Positions 17,366 through 24,841 of a stretch of 64,000 nt of DNA are shown here, piece after piece. The stretch spans positions 62,001 to 126,000 of the forward strand of contig NZ_BCUX01000005.1 in assembly GCF_001591445.1 (NCBI RefSeq), in the 5' to 3' direction. A model generated the notes under the pieces. The model ran no database searches, was not told the origin of the DNA, and was given only the letters and a program-made list of their open reading frames with translations. Source of the DNA: Neobacillus drentensis NBRC 102427 (GTDB lineage Bacteria; Bacillota; Bacilli; Bacillales; Cytobacillaceae). The first letter of the stretch is position 1; each line of letters begins with the position of its first letter. The position numbers were made by a program, and so were the translations under genes.

Positions 17366-17427
17366 GGAAGGCAAATGGTGCGCCACCAGTTTTACTGGTT
17401 CTAGTGGGTTCGATTCCCACCCCGGAA
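17366..17427 (+). ncRNA. tRNA-like structure in the leader of the acetyltransferase gene
   Basis: Reads as a tRNA body: D-arm-like GGC-AAATGGTGC-GCC, hairpin ACCAGT-TTT-ACTGGT where the anticodon arm would be, a four-base spacer, and a perfect T-arm (GTGGG-TTCGATT-CCCAC) followed by CCCGGAA. The anticodon loop is too short and no matching 5' acceptor strand is adjacent, so it cannot be a working tRNA. It is either a degenerate tRNA or a tRNA mimic. No CCA. Confidence 0.45.
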
Positions 17428-17510
17428 TTTTTTAGTAACTTTATAAAAAATTTCGAGGGTGGACCGCTTCTTTTGACATGGGATCGGAATGCCCTAATGG
17501 AGGGATATTC

Positions 17511-18071
17511 ATGCTTAAAAAACGTGATCTTCATGACAGCCACACATTGTACGAATTAATGACGCACCCTGATGTCTTCCCCTTTGTACGCCAAAAAGCT
17601 GATTCCTATGAAGAATTCTTATTTATGACCAAACAAACCATTGAAGCCGAAGAACGCGGTGAATTAATTTCACGGACCATTCTCGATGAATGGGGCTCAC
17701 CAATCGGTACGATTAATCTATTTGATATTGAAGACAATGCTGGTTTTTTAGGAACATGGCTTGGCAAGCCCTATCATGGCAAGGGTTATAATTGCCCGGC
17801 TAAGGATGCCTTTTTTCAAGAAATTTTTTATGAAATAGGGATTGAGACAGTTTTTATGCGCATCCGCAAGGTGAATATTCGCTCCATCAAAGCTGCGGAA
17901 AAACTTCCTTATGTTATCAAAGCAAATGAAACTAGAAAAGCAATATATGAGCAATTAAACGCAAATGATGAAGTATATGATATATATGAGATTCCAAGGG
18001 ATCAGTACACCTTTTACCTTATGCGAAATGGTGCTGTTCAATCAGACGATTCACAATTACTTGAAGCATAA
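17511..18071 (+). CDS. GNAT family N-acetyltransferase
   Basis: About 186 residues. The GNAT acetyl-CoA loop is present in modified form (LGKPYHGKGYNCPAKDAFFQEIFYEIGIETVFMRIRKVNIRSIKAAEKL), as in RimJ/RimL-type enzymes. The ATG at 17511 has GGAGGG before it; the frame opens at 17478. The substrate cannot be told. An unusual long leader with a tRNA-like fold lies before it. Confidence 0.85.
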   Translation: MLKKRDLHDSHTLYELMTHPDVFPFVRQKADSYEEFLFMTKQTIEAEERGELISRTILDEWGSPIGTINLFDIEDNAGFLGTWLGKPYHGKGYNCPAKDAFFQEIFYEIGIETVFMRIRKVNIRSIKAAEKLPYVIKANETRKAIYEQLNANDEVYDIYEIPRDQYTFYLMRNGAVQSDDSQLLEA

Positions 18072-18076
18072 AAAAA

Positions 18077-18106
18077 AGCAAATGGCTACGGCCGTTTGCT
18101 TTTTTT
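18077..18106 (+). terminator. Terminator of the GNAT gene
   Basis: Stem AGCAAATGGC/GCCGTTTGCT capped by a TACG tetraloop, then seven T. Confidence 0.88.
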
Positions 18107-18136
18107 GCATGTTCAATAAATAATAAATATCTGCTA

Positions 18137-18295
18137 TTATTCCGTTATATTTTGCTCGATGCTTTCGTTCACGTCACTAAGACCCATTTGGAGCAAAAAT
18201 TCATCTAGTTCCTCATTCGTCAATGTTTCAAAGCGGCCATCATGAAAAAATACTTGGGTTTGATTAGGATTGATTCTATTCATATTAAAACTCAT
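18137..18295 (-). CDS. Small hypothetical protein (52 residues)
   Basis: Begins MSFNMNRINPNQTQVFFHDGRFETLTNEELDEFL and ends acidic. GGGGCAAAGAAA precedes the ATG. Composition is protein-like and the frame is closed on both sides. I do not recognise it; no membrane segment or Cys. It lies between convergent neighbours in its own small unit. Confidence 0.6.
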   Translation of the reverse strand: MSFNMNRINPNQTQVFFHDGRFETLTNEELDEFLLQMGLSDVNESIEQNITE

Positions 18296-18385
18296 TTTCT
18301 TTGCCCCTTTCATAGATGATTACTTTATATTGTCTACAAAGGGAGCAGTTTTCATTCTTGAAAATCAAATAGTTCAAAAATTATA

Positions 18386-19147
18386 CTAATTCTTAAGTAC
18401 TTTACCTAATACGTTTACTCCACCAGTCACAGGTATAATACTCCCTGTAATTAAGTCCGATTTTTCGTCAATTAGGAAGGCAATAACTCTAGCTATATCT
18501 TCTCCTGTTCCCTGTCGTCCAATTGAATCATTTCCCTTGGTATCTTCTATATCACGTTCTTTCCATTCGGTGATTATATCACCTGGACAGACCATATTTG
18601 CCGTGATTCCGTGCTCCGCTTCCTCGATAGCAATTGTCCTTGTAAGAGAGGCAGCACCTGTTTTGGCTGCGGCAAAGGCCGAACGATAGATCCAACCTGG
18701 TGCGGTTTCTACACGATCATATCCAATGGTAATTATTCTCCCCCATTTTTGGTTTCGCATGGAAGGAATAATTAGTTTTGATAAATAAAAAACAGCACTT
18801 AAATTCCCCTGTAATATATAGTTCCAATCCTCGAAGGAATAATCTGTTAGCTTTTTTCTTTCATGTATGTATGGACCGGCATTATGAACTAAAACATCAA
18901 CCGTAGGGAAAGAGGACAGGACCTCATTTACAATGCGGATGCACTCCTCTTTGTTCGATACATCTCCTTGGATTGCGATGTTCTTTGTTCCATAACGAGT
19001 AGTCAGTTGGTTTGCTAAAGAAATAGCTTCGGATTTACTTTTACGATAATTAATGGCTAACTGATACCCATTTTCTGCAAGATAAAAAGCAGTTTTTTTG
19101 CCAATACCAGAAGCTCCTCCCGTTATCAAAGCCGTTTTCTTTCTCAC
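18386..19147 (-). CDS. SDR-family oxidoreductase-like protein, altered active site
   Basis: 253 residues, FabG-like Rossmann fold. The cofactor loop TGGASGIGK and NAG are intact. The catalytic region reads ITIGYDRVETAPGWIYRSAFAAAKTG: the lysine is present, but the residue four before it is Phe rather than Tyr, and the usual Ser-Ser is Ile-Gly. The Tyr in WIYRSA may substitute, or the protein may be non-catalytic. GTG start with AGAGGTAATG upstream. Substrate unknown. Confidence 0.82.
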   Translation of the reverse strand: MRKKTALITGGASGIGKKTAFYLAENGYQLAINYRKSKSEAISLANQLTTRYGTKNIAIQGDVSNKEECIRIVNEVLSSFPTVDVLVHNAGPYIHERKKLTDYSFEDWNYILQGNLSAVFYLSKLIIPSMRNQKWGRIITIGYDRVETAPGWIYRSAFAAAKTGAASLTRTIAIEEAEHGITANMVCPGDIITEWKERDIEDTKGNDSIGRQGTGEDIARVIAFLIDEKSDLITGSIIPVTGGVNVLGKVLKN

Positions 19148-19329
19148 GAATCATTACCTCTCTATTTTTGAATTTCTCTCTTAACTATATGTTAAAAAGA
19201 AACAATTATTAATGCAAATTATAATTACCACTGTGATAACTTACTTTGCACTAAGACAAAGTTTTTATAGCGGATGGGCAATCATTAGCATAGGATAAGA
19301 TATCTGAACAGACGGAAAGGATGAGACCA

Positions 19330-19806
19330 GTGTTACCTTGGAATATATTCCCTTTTAATAAGGATATGAAAGATAAAATGACAAAAATGAAGCCTGAAGA
19401 AATAAATAATTATGTTCAAGAACTAATGGGGAAATTCATGCCTGCAAACATGAAGGGGGTTATGAATCCTCAAGAATTATTTCAAAATTTACAACCATCG
19501 GGACAACCGCTGGACTCGACCAAGGGTATTCTAAATTCATCGGTCTTTGAGACCCACGATTTTGTGTATGTTAGAATTCCAGTGAAACAAGAGGACTGGG
19601 TGAAACAACTTCGAATTTATTATACATCCAATCAACTAATCGTCGAACATATTCCTCATCATGAAGATAAGCACACGATAACCCTCCCTGCGATTGTAAA
19701 AAAGAAAGGAGCAACAGCTACCTTCAAAGATAGCATGCTTGAAGTAAAAATCCCCAAAAATGTTGATCTGCAGTATTCACAAATTGACGTAACTGAAATT
19801 TTTTAA
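19330..19806 (+). CDS. Hsp20/alpha-crystallin-like spore protein, GerT/CotP-like
   Basis: About 158 residues. The C-terminal half is a divergent Hsp20 beta-sandwich (ETHDFVYVRIPVKQEDWVKQLRIYYTSNQLIVEH...ATFKDSMLEVKIPK). The N-terminal half is a Met/Pro-rich helical region. B. subtilis GerT and CotP are Hsp20-like spore coat/germination proteins of this type, so a spore role is likely but inferred. GTG at 19330 follows GGAAAGGATGAG; the ATG at 19321 abuts the ribosome site. CATAGGATA upstream resembles a sigma-K -10. Confidence 0.7.
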   Translation: MLPWNIFPFNKDMKDKMTKMKPEEINNYVQELMGKFMPANMKGVMNPQELFQNLQPSGQPLDSTKGILNSSVFETHDFVYVRIPVKQEDWVKQLRIYYTSNQLIVEHIPHHEDKHTITLPAIVKKKGATATFKDSMLEVKIPKNVDLQYSQIDVTEIF

Positions 19807-19825
19807 AAGACCCTTATGGGGATTG

Positions 19826-19860
19826 AAAGGACAGCCAAAATCGACTGTCCTACCCTTTTG
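19826..19860. terminator. Bidirectional terminator
   Basis: Stem AGGACAG/CTGTCCT between convergent genes. Confidence 0.65.
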
Positions 19861-19862
19861 TT

Positions 19863-20321
19863 TTAATGACCTTCACCATTCATCTCCATCCCATCCATAG
19901 AGTCCTTCTTGGCAGCATCCTCTGGTTCACTCGGTGACCCGATCGTAAATTCCTTTTTAGGCATATTATGCATATCTCTGGCTGTAACGTGAGAAATGAT
20001 ATAATACGTTCCTTCTTGAGAGAAGGATTTTTCAAGGCGATAGATTCCATTTTCGGTATGTTTAATTTCTACCTTTTCATGCTTGTCAGCCTTAGACCGC
20101 CAAATCTCAAAAATGACCTCTGCATCCGCTACTTTATCTTTCCCTTGTGTAACCTTCGCTTCAAATGTTATCGGCTCATTCATTTTTCCCGGATCTGGTT
20201 TAACGGTTAAGGCTACATCTACCATCTGCGGTAAATTATCAGCTTGCTCCTTTTTATTACTGCAAGAAATAACAATACTTAAACATAAGACAGTCATCAA
20301 AAATACAAACAGCTTTTTCAT
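19863..20321 (-). CDS. YtkA/FixH-like lipoprotein
   Basis: 152 residues. The signal peptide ends in a lipobox (VISC, Cys20), so it is a surface lipoprotein. The core (VDVALTVKPDPGKMNEPITFEAKVTQGKDKVADAEVIFEIW) is the YtkA-like immunoglobulin-type domain found near copper and cytochrome oxidase genes. The C-terminus is Met/His-rich (MDGMEMNGEGH), possibly metal-binding. It lies 13 bases after the upstream gene. Confidence 0.8.
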   Translation of the reverse strand: MKKLFVFLMTVLCLSIVISCSNKKEQADNLPQMVDVALTVKPDPGKMNEPITFEAKVTQGKDKVADAEVIFEIWRSKADKHEKVEIKHTENGIYRLEKSFSQEGTYYIISHVTARDMHNMPKKEFTIGSPSEPEDAAKKDSMDGMEMNGEGH

Positions 20322-20334
20322 CGTTCCCTCTCTC

Positions 20335-20613
20335 CTAACTTAATTCTTCCATCACTTGATTATGGATTTTAATTATCAATAGCTTGTCTTCTTCCGAAAC
20401 CGTTGAATCGATTACTCTTTTGATGGCAGAATAGTATTTCTCATACTTATTTTTCCTGGTTCGAGGATGTGAGTTTGCATCTTGAAGCTCCCTTTTAATG
20501 GCATCGAACAAAGTCTCCTTACTATTACGGCCCTCGGTATCTAGTAAACGATTATTCCAAATCATCCGATATTCTTTTAAAAGATCATCAAAGGACATTT
20601 TTTCTATCGACAA
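20335..20613 (-). CDS. Hypothetical helical protein (92 residues)
   Basis: Not recognised. Charged and helical, no Cys, no membrane segment (SFDDLLKEYRMIWNNRLLDTEGRN; KYEKYYSAIKRVIDSTVSEEDKLLIIKIHNQVMEEL). TTG start at 20613 after AGGAGGGGG. Co-transcribed with the YtkA-like lipoprotein gene. Confidence 0.65.
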   Translation of the reverse strand: MSIEKMSFDDLLKEYRMIWNNRLLDTEGRNSKETLFDAIKRELQDANSHPRTRKNKYEKYYSAIKRVIDSTVSEEDKLLIIKIHNQVMEELS

Positions 20614-20771
20614 ATAACCCCCTCCTTTGTCTTCACTTGCATTGTTACATATTTACCATCATCATTGCAAAACATAGATATTAACAAGTCTTGAAAAGTG
20701 AAATCGTCTATTTAGCCCTTCCACTTGTCTCAAGGCGATGGAACTAGACACCATGAAAGGAGAAAGCTTAT

Positions 20772-21017
20772 ATGTCAACACCTTATAAATGTCCAAATTG
20801 CAAAACGAATCGGAGCCGCTTTAATGTGATTCAACAAGTTTCCCATTCTGTTAAGCTTGACCCTCAATCGGGAGCGGTCATTCAAGAATATGGCGAAGAT
20901 AATTTAGAACCCTTCCATCTTCCTTATAAAGGTCCAGAGTTCCGAGTTCAATGCGGTACCTGCGGACTAATAGAAGATGAACGTACCTTTATTAAATTTG
21001 GCGAACAACCGATTTAG
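20772..21017 (+). CDS. Small zinc-ribbon protein
   Basis: 81 residues with two CxxC pairs ([12 protein letters not shown] and CGTCG) expected to hold zinc; between them an acidic linker. Conserved-looking but of unknown function. ATG with AAAGGAG upstream. Monocistronic. Confidence 0.75.
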   Translation: MSTPYKCPNCKTNRSRFNVIQQVSHSVKLDPQSGAVIQEYGEDNLEPFHLPYKGPEFRVQCGTCGLIEDERTFIKFGEQPI

Positions 21018-21026
21018 CCTATTTCA

Positions 21027-21075
21027 AAAAAAACATCCTTTTTATTGGGGGAGTCCAACAAAAAGGATGTTTTTT
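21027..21075. terminator. Bidirectional terminator
   Basis: Stem AAACATCCTTTTT/AAAAAGGATGTTT between convergent genes. Confidence 0.85.
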
Positions 21076-21896
21076 TATTTAAGGTTATTTTCTTTTAAAA
21101 AATCCTTAGAATCCACTTTCCACGCATCCATTGGTGAAAATCTTATCAGATGTATGTCGCCTCTAAAGGATTGCCGGCCCCTATCTTTTATGTACCAGTC
21201 CACTTCAATCGGTACATCCAAACTAATTTCATTTGTTAAATCCTCTGCTGGTAAAAATTCCATTCGAGAAATTCTAATATTTTCTACAATCGCTAAAATA
21301 GGCTTCCATTTGATTTGTTGTAATGAAGCTTGTGAGGTAATCCGGGCATCTTGCTGTTTCAATCCTGCAATATAGGCATTGATTACCTCATAGGGATTTG
21401 CCTTTCCTAAATACTGATTTAGCTTTCCGGATGCTTTTAAAACCATCAGCATATGTGATAGGTCCATTGAGTTAGTACGATGAGTCGTACTACCATAGAA
21501 ATGAATACAAAAGTGACCCGGAAAGTTATTCGCTAAGGCCCCAGCACCATGAGGCATTCCATGCATCGAGCCCGCTATCCATTGATCCTTATGGATAACA
21601 ATAATGGCACGGCGTTTCCAGCTCCATTTTCCACCATAAATTCGTTTCATTACTTTTGTGTCTTTGGAGGTTAATGGTTGGACATCCGCATGGTGGCTTC
21701 CCGCCCGTCGTTGCACCTTGAACCTTTTTCCCGTTTCCACATCCAATACTGTAAATTTCGTGTACTTCGGGAGAATTTGATTTACTTCTTTCCAGTTCAA
21801 CATCTCGATTTTATAACTGATTGTTGATTTTGCTTGAACCCCTTGACCAGATAGGAGGATATAAATAAACATAATACAAGTCGCTACCCTCTTCAT
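21075..21896 (-). CDS. Secreted protein with YkuD-like HxC motif
   Basis: About 273 residues. A signal peptide ends VQA-K near residue 23. The conserved core (RRAGSHHADVQPLT, IAGSMHGMPHG, NNFPGHFCIHFYGSTTH) has the His-x-Cys arrangement of L,D-transpeptidases, though the order differs from the standard SHGC motif. It is probably a cell-wall protein; an L,D-transpeptidase-like activity is a guess. ATG at 21896 with AAGGAGGATAC upstream is clearly the start. Confidence 0.75.
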   Translation of the reverse strand: MKRVATCIMFIYILLSGQGVQAKSTISYKIEMLNWKEVNQILPKYTKFTVLDVETGKRFKVQRRAGSHHADVQPLTSKDTKVMKRIYGGKWSWKRRAIIVIHKDQWIAGSMHGMPHGAGALANNFPGHFCIHFYGSTTHRTNSMDLSHMLMVLKASGKLNQYLGKANPYEVINAYIAGLKQQDARITSQASLQQIKWKPILAIVENIRISRMEFLPAEDLTNEISLDVPIEVDWYIKDRGRQSFRGDIHLIRFSPMDAWKVDSKDFLKENNLK

Positions 21897-21981
21897 CGTA
21901 TCCTCCTTGTACAAAAACTTTGCTACATTAAAAGAATTACCTGAAGAGGAATTTATCATTCATAAAATCATGGTATTTTTC

Positions 21982-22896
21982 TTACAGTTCAAGATTCCCT
22001 AGTTGCGTTTCAATCTCTCCCCAACTTATATCTTCACCAATAAACACAAGGTTTAATGGCATATTCATGTCTTCTTTTAAATAAATCGGCATCCCATATG
22101 AATATTGAAATAAGAAAGGAAAATCCGAATAGTCAAATTTTATATAACCCTTAATTCGGTAAATACTATCAGGTAAACTTTTTAAAAAATTCTCAAATTC
22201 GGTATGGCTAATGGCAGTTTTAAATTGATATACAAAGGTCGATAGATTTAATTTTATTTGTTGTGATTTTTGCTCACCCTTTTCGAAAGAAACAGTAAGC
22301 TTTCGCAACTGATCAAGTGGCACCTGTGAATAATTAGTGAGAAGGCATCTAGCATAGGGATTGATCGATTGAATTTCGAAAGTTATCTTTGCTTGTTCAT
22401 TCGCTTCTAATTCATTCATTTTGTTAATAACAATAAAGTCCGCATGCCTAACTTGCTCGAGAATCAATTGCTGAAGCTGAGGACTTAATAATTTTCTGTC
22501 CATCCATCTTGTACCATCTACTGTTGTTAGTATGCCTTTTATCAATAATTTATCTGCAAACAATGGAGAAAGGATTGCATCTATAACCTCCACAGGGTGT
22601 GCAGCACCAGTTGTTTCAATATAAATGACGTCGGGTTTTTCATCTAGTAGCAAGCCTTGCAGCTGGGCTTCAAACTTGTCTTGAATGGAACAGCATATAC
22701 AGCCGCCTAGCAGCTCTTTTAAGGAAACATCCTCCCCCGAAACTGCATCAGAGTCGATCGAGACTTTCCCTAGTTCATTCATCATAACGGCTGTTTTTCT
22801 TCCTGATTTCTGTTCATCTTCTAACAATCGTTTTAATAGGGTTGTTTTCCCGCTACCTAAAAATCCAGATAATATATAAACCTCAGCTTTTTTCAT
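21982..22896 (-). CDS. CobW/COG0523 family GTP-binding metallochaperone
   Basis: 304 residues. Walker A SGFLGSGKTTL, the metal-binding GGCICC motif, ETTGAAHP and NKMNEL are the family signatures, followed by a CobW C-terminal domain. Members deliver zinc or cobalt to target enzymes; in B. subtilis YciC acts in zinc limitation. No Zur box was recognised upstream. ATG with AGAAAGGGAA upstream. Confidence 0.9.
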   Translation of the reverse strand: MKKAEVYILSGFLGSGKTTLLKRLLEDEQKSGRKTAVMMNELGKVSIDSDAVSGEDVSLKELLGGCICCSIQDKFEAQLQGLLLDEKPDVIYIETTGAAHPVEVIDAILSPLFADKLLIKGILTTVDGTRWMDRKLLSPQLQQLILEQVRHADFIVINKMNELEANEQAKITFEIQSINPYARCLLTNYSQVPLDQLRKLTVSFEKGEQKSQQIKLNLSTFVYQFKTAISHTEFENFLKSLPDSIYRIKGYIKFDYSDFPFLFQYSYGMPIYLKEDMNMPLNLVFIGEDISWGEIETQLGNLEL

Positions 22897-22937
22897 TCTC
22901 TATTCCCTTTCTAACAATCAAAAATTGTAATCTAAAA

Positions 22938-22970
22938 AAATGAACCCAACTCTAGAGAGTCGGGTCACTT
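22938..22970 (-). terminator. Terminator of the ctp gene
   Basis: Stem TGACCCGACTCT/AGAGTTGGGTTCA followed by T residues on the minus strand. Confidence 0.75.
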
Positions 22971-22975
22971 CTTGT

Positions 22976-24487
22976 TTATTTCATCGTTCCTTTTAATACT
23001 TTGACTGCCTCTTGCATTTGCGTATCACTGGTTTTGATTTTATCTCTTAATAACTCCATTAGTTTCATGGTGGAATCACCTTTTAAAACTCCATTGGCTG
23101 GGAGCTTATTAGCTTTTTGGAAGGCAGTAACGGCAGCTTTTGTTTTTTCATCAAAAAATCCATCTGTCCGTCCTGGATTATATCCAATTGCTTTGAGCAT
23201 TTTTTGAGCCGTTTGAACTTCAGTCGATGATGTAGTTAGTTTTAGTTCCTTATCAGGATTAATAATTGTTAAGGTTGCAAATTCAGGTAAGGAAACTGCT
23301 ACATCAGGATTGATCCCCTTTTTATGAATCCAATTCCCGTTCGGTGTCAACCATTTTGCTGTTGTGAATTTAAGGTTTGAGCCATCCTTGAAATCTGAAG
23401 CAGTCTGTACTGTTCCCTTCCCAAAAGACTTTTCTCCGATTAATTTCACACCTGCGGATTCTTTAACTGCTGCAGCAAGTATTTCTGATGCACTGGCACT
23501 TCCTTTATCAATTAAAACTACCAATGGAAGATTTGGGTTTCCTTCATTCTGTGAAGGATATTCTTTAATCTTTCCATTTCGATCTTCTACTTTTAATACT
23601 AATTTCCCTTTTGGAACGAACATGCTCGAAATCGAAATGGCTTGGTCTAATAAACCGCCTGGATTTTGGCGCAAGTCTAAAACTAGACCCTTCATTCCTT
23701 TCCCATTTAACTCATTCAAAGTTTTAACTAGCTCCTTTGATGTATTGCTTGAGAAGCTGGTAATTTGAACCTTCGCAATACTGTCACCTACCATTTCACC
23801 ATAAACGGTTTCAATCGGTATGTCATCACGGATAATTGGCACAGTCATTGGTGCATCTGTTCCGGGACGTTGGATAGACAACTCCACCTTTGTCCCCTTT
23901 TTTCCACGAATGAGCGTTACCGCTTGAGTAGAATTCATTCCTTGAAGGCTTTTTCCATTCACGGACATAATCATGTCGTTTGGTTTTAACCCTGCTTTTT
24001 CAGCAGGAGAACCTTTGATTGGAGAAACAATAACGATATGGCTGTCCTTTTCCTGAATTTCAGCACCAATCCCTTGAAAAGATGAAGAAATGCTGCCATG
24101 AAAACTTTCGGCTTCTTCATTACTCATATAATCTGAATAGGGGTCATCGAGTGACTCCACCATTCCATTAATTGCACCATTGATGGCCTTTTTTTGGTCA
24201 ATATTCTTATAATAACCACTTTTCAATGTATCAAATGCTTCATAGAGTTTATCAAATTCTGGTCTTTCTGTTCCAACTGTAACGACCTTTTCATCTCCAA
24301 ATGCAAGGGCAAATGTTGTTATACCCGCCGATAGAAACACAACCAAAAACAACAGCATGATAAAATGAAATTTCTTTAATCGTATGTATCCTGATTTAAT
24401 TTCTGTTTCTTGCCCGTGTTCAATAATTGATTCTTCCACTTTTGCTTGATCATTCTTCTCGTCTTTCAAAGCCTTCACCACTTTCAT
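22976..24487 (-). CDS. ctpB: S41 C-terminal processing peptidase, CtpA/CtpB type
   Basis: 503 residues: one membrane segment near residues 40-62, a PDZ domain (ISPIKGSPAEKAGLKPNDMIMSVNGKS), the S41 protease with catalytic Ser in GSASASEI and Lys in GEKSFGKGTVQ, and a C-terminal peptidoglycan-binding domain. In B. subtilis CtpB cleaves SpoIVFA to trigger sigma-K activation, and CtpA is a paralogue; I cannot decide which this is. Anchored outside the membrane. Confidence 0.9.
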   Translation of the reverse strand: MKVVKALKDEKNDQAKVEESIIEHGQETEIKSGYIRLKKFHFIMLLFLVVFLSAGITTFALAFGDEKVVTVGTERPEFDKLYEAFDTLKSGYYKNIDQKKAINGAINGMVESLDDPYSDYMSNEEAESFHGSISSSFQGIGAEIQEKDSHIVIVSPIKGSPAEKAGLKPNDMIMSVNGKSLQGMNSTQAVTLIRGKKGTKVELSIQRPGTDAPMTVPIIRDDIPIETVYGEMVGDSIAKVQITSFSSNTSKELVKTLNELNGKGMKGLVLDLRQNPGGLLDQAISISSMFVPKGKLVLKVEDRNGKIKEYPSQNEGNPNLPLVVLIDKGSASASEILAAAVKESAGVKLIGEKSFGKGTVQTASDFKDGSNLKFTTAKWLTPNGNWIHKKGINPDVAVSLPEFATLTIINPDKELKLTTSSTEVQTAQKMLKAIGYNPGRTDGFFDEKTKAAVTAFQKANKLPANGVLKGDSTMKLMELLRDKIKTSDTQMQEAVKVLKGTMK

Positions 24488-24572
24488 TAACCATAAAAAT
24501 AACCCTTAGTGATTAGGATAACATCTTTTACATAAAATTAACAAAGAAAAGTTAGTGAAATTATTAATTTAA

Positions 24573-24607
24573 AAAACGGCACTTACCAAATGGTAAGTAC
24601 CGTTTAT
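24573..24607 (-). terminator. Terminator of the copAZ operon
   Basis: Stem AAACGGTACTTACCA/TGGTAAGTGCCGTTT followed by T residues on the minus strand. Confidence 0.88.
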
Positions 24608-24609
24608 TT

Positions 24610-24816
24610 TTATACTACATCATAACCTTGATCTTCGACGGCTTCTTTTAACTTTCCAAGAGGTGCTTTGCTTCCATCATGTCCAACCTCAACCTTGCCA
24701 TCTTTTAAAGAAACACTTACTTCACTTACACCTTCTACATTAAGAAGTGCAGTTTTCACTGCCTTTTCACAATGTCCGCAAGTCATTCCTGATACCTGTA
24801 ATGTTGTTTTCTCCAT
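24610..24816 (-). CDS. copZ: Copper chaperone CopZ
   Basis: 68 residues, a single heavy-metal-associated domain with GMTCGHC (MxCxxC). It carries Cu(I) to CopA. ATG with GTGAGGTAATC upstream, 25 bases after copA. Confidence 0.93.
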   Translation of the reverse strand: MEKTTLQVSGMTCGHCEKAVKTALLNVEGVSEVSVSLKDGKVEVGHDGSKAPLGKLKEAVEDQGYDVV

Positions 24817-24841
24817 GAAGATTACCTCACTTTATTTTTAT

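Noticed and set aside
17346-17543. Minus-strand open frame of 65 codons containing GVGIEPTRTSKTGG
   Set aside because: It is the reverse translation of the tRNA-like element and GNAT start; such GIEPT-type peptides are typical artefacts of tRNA-like DNA.
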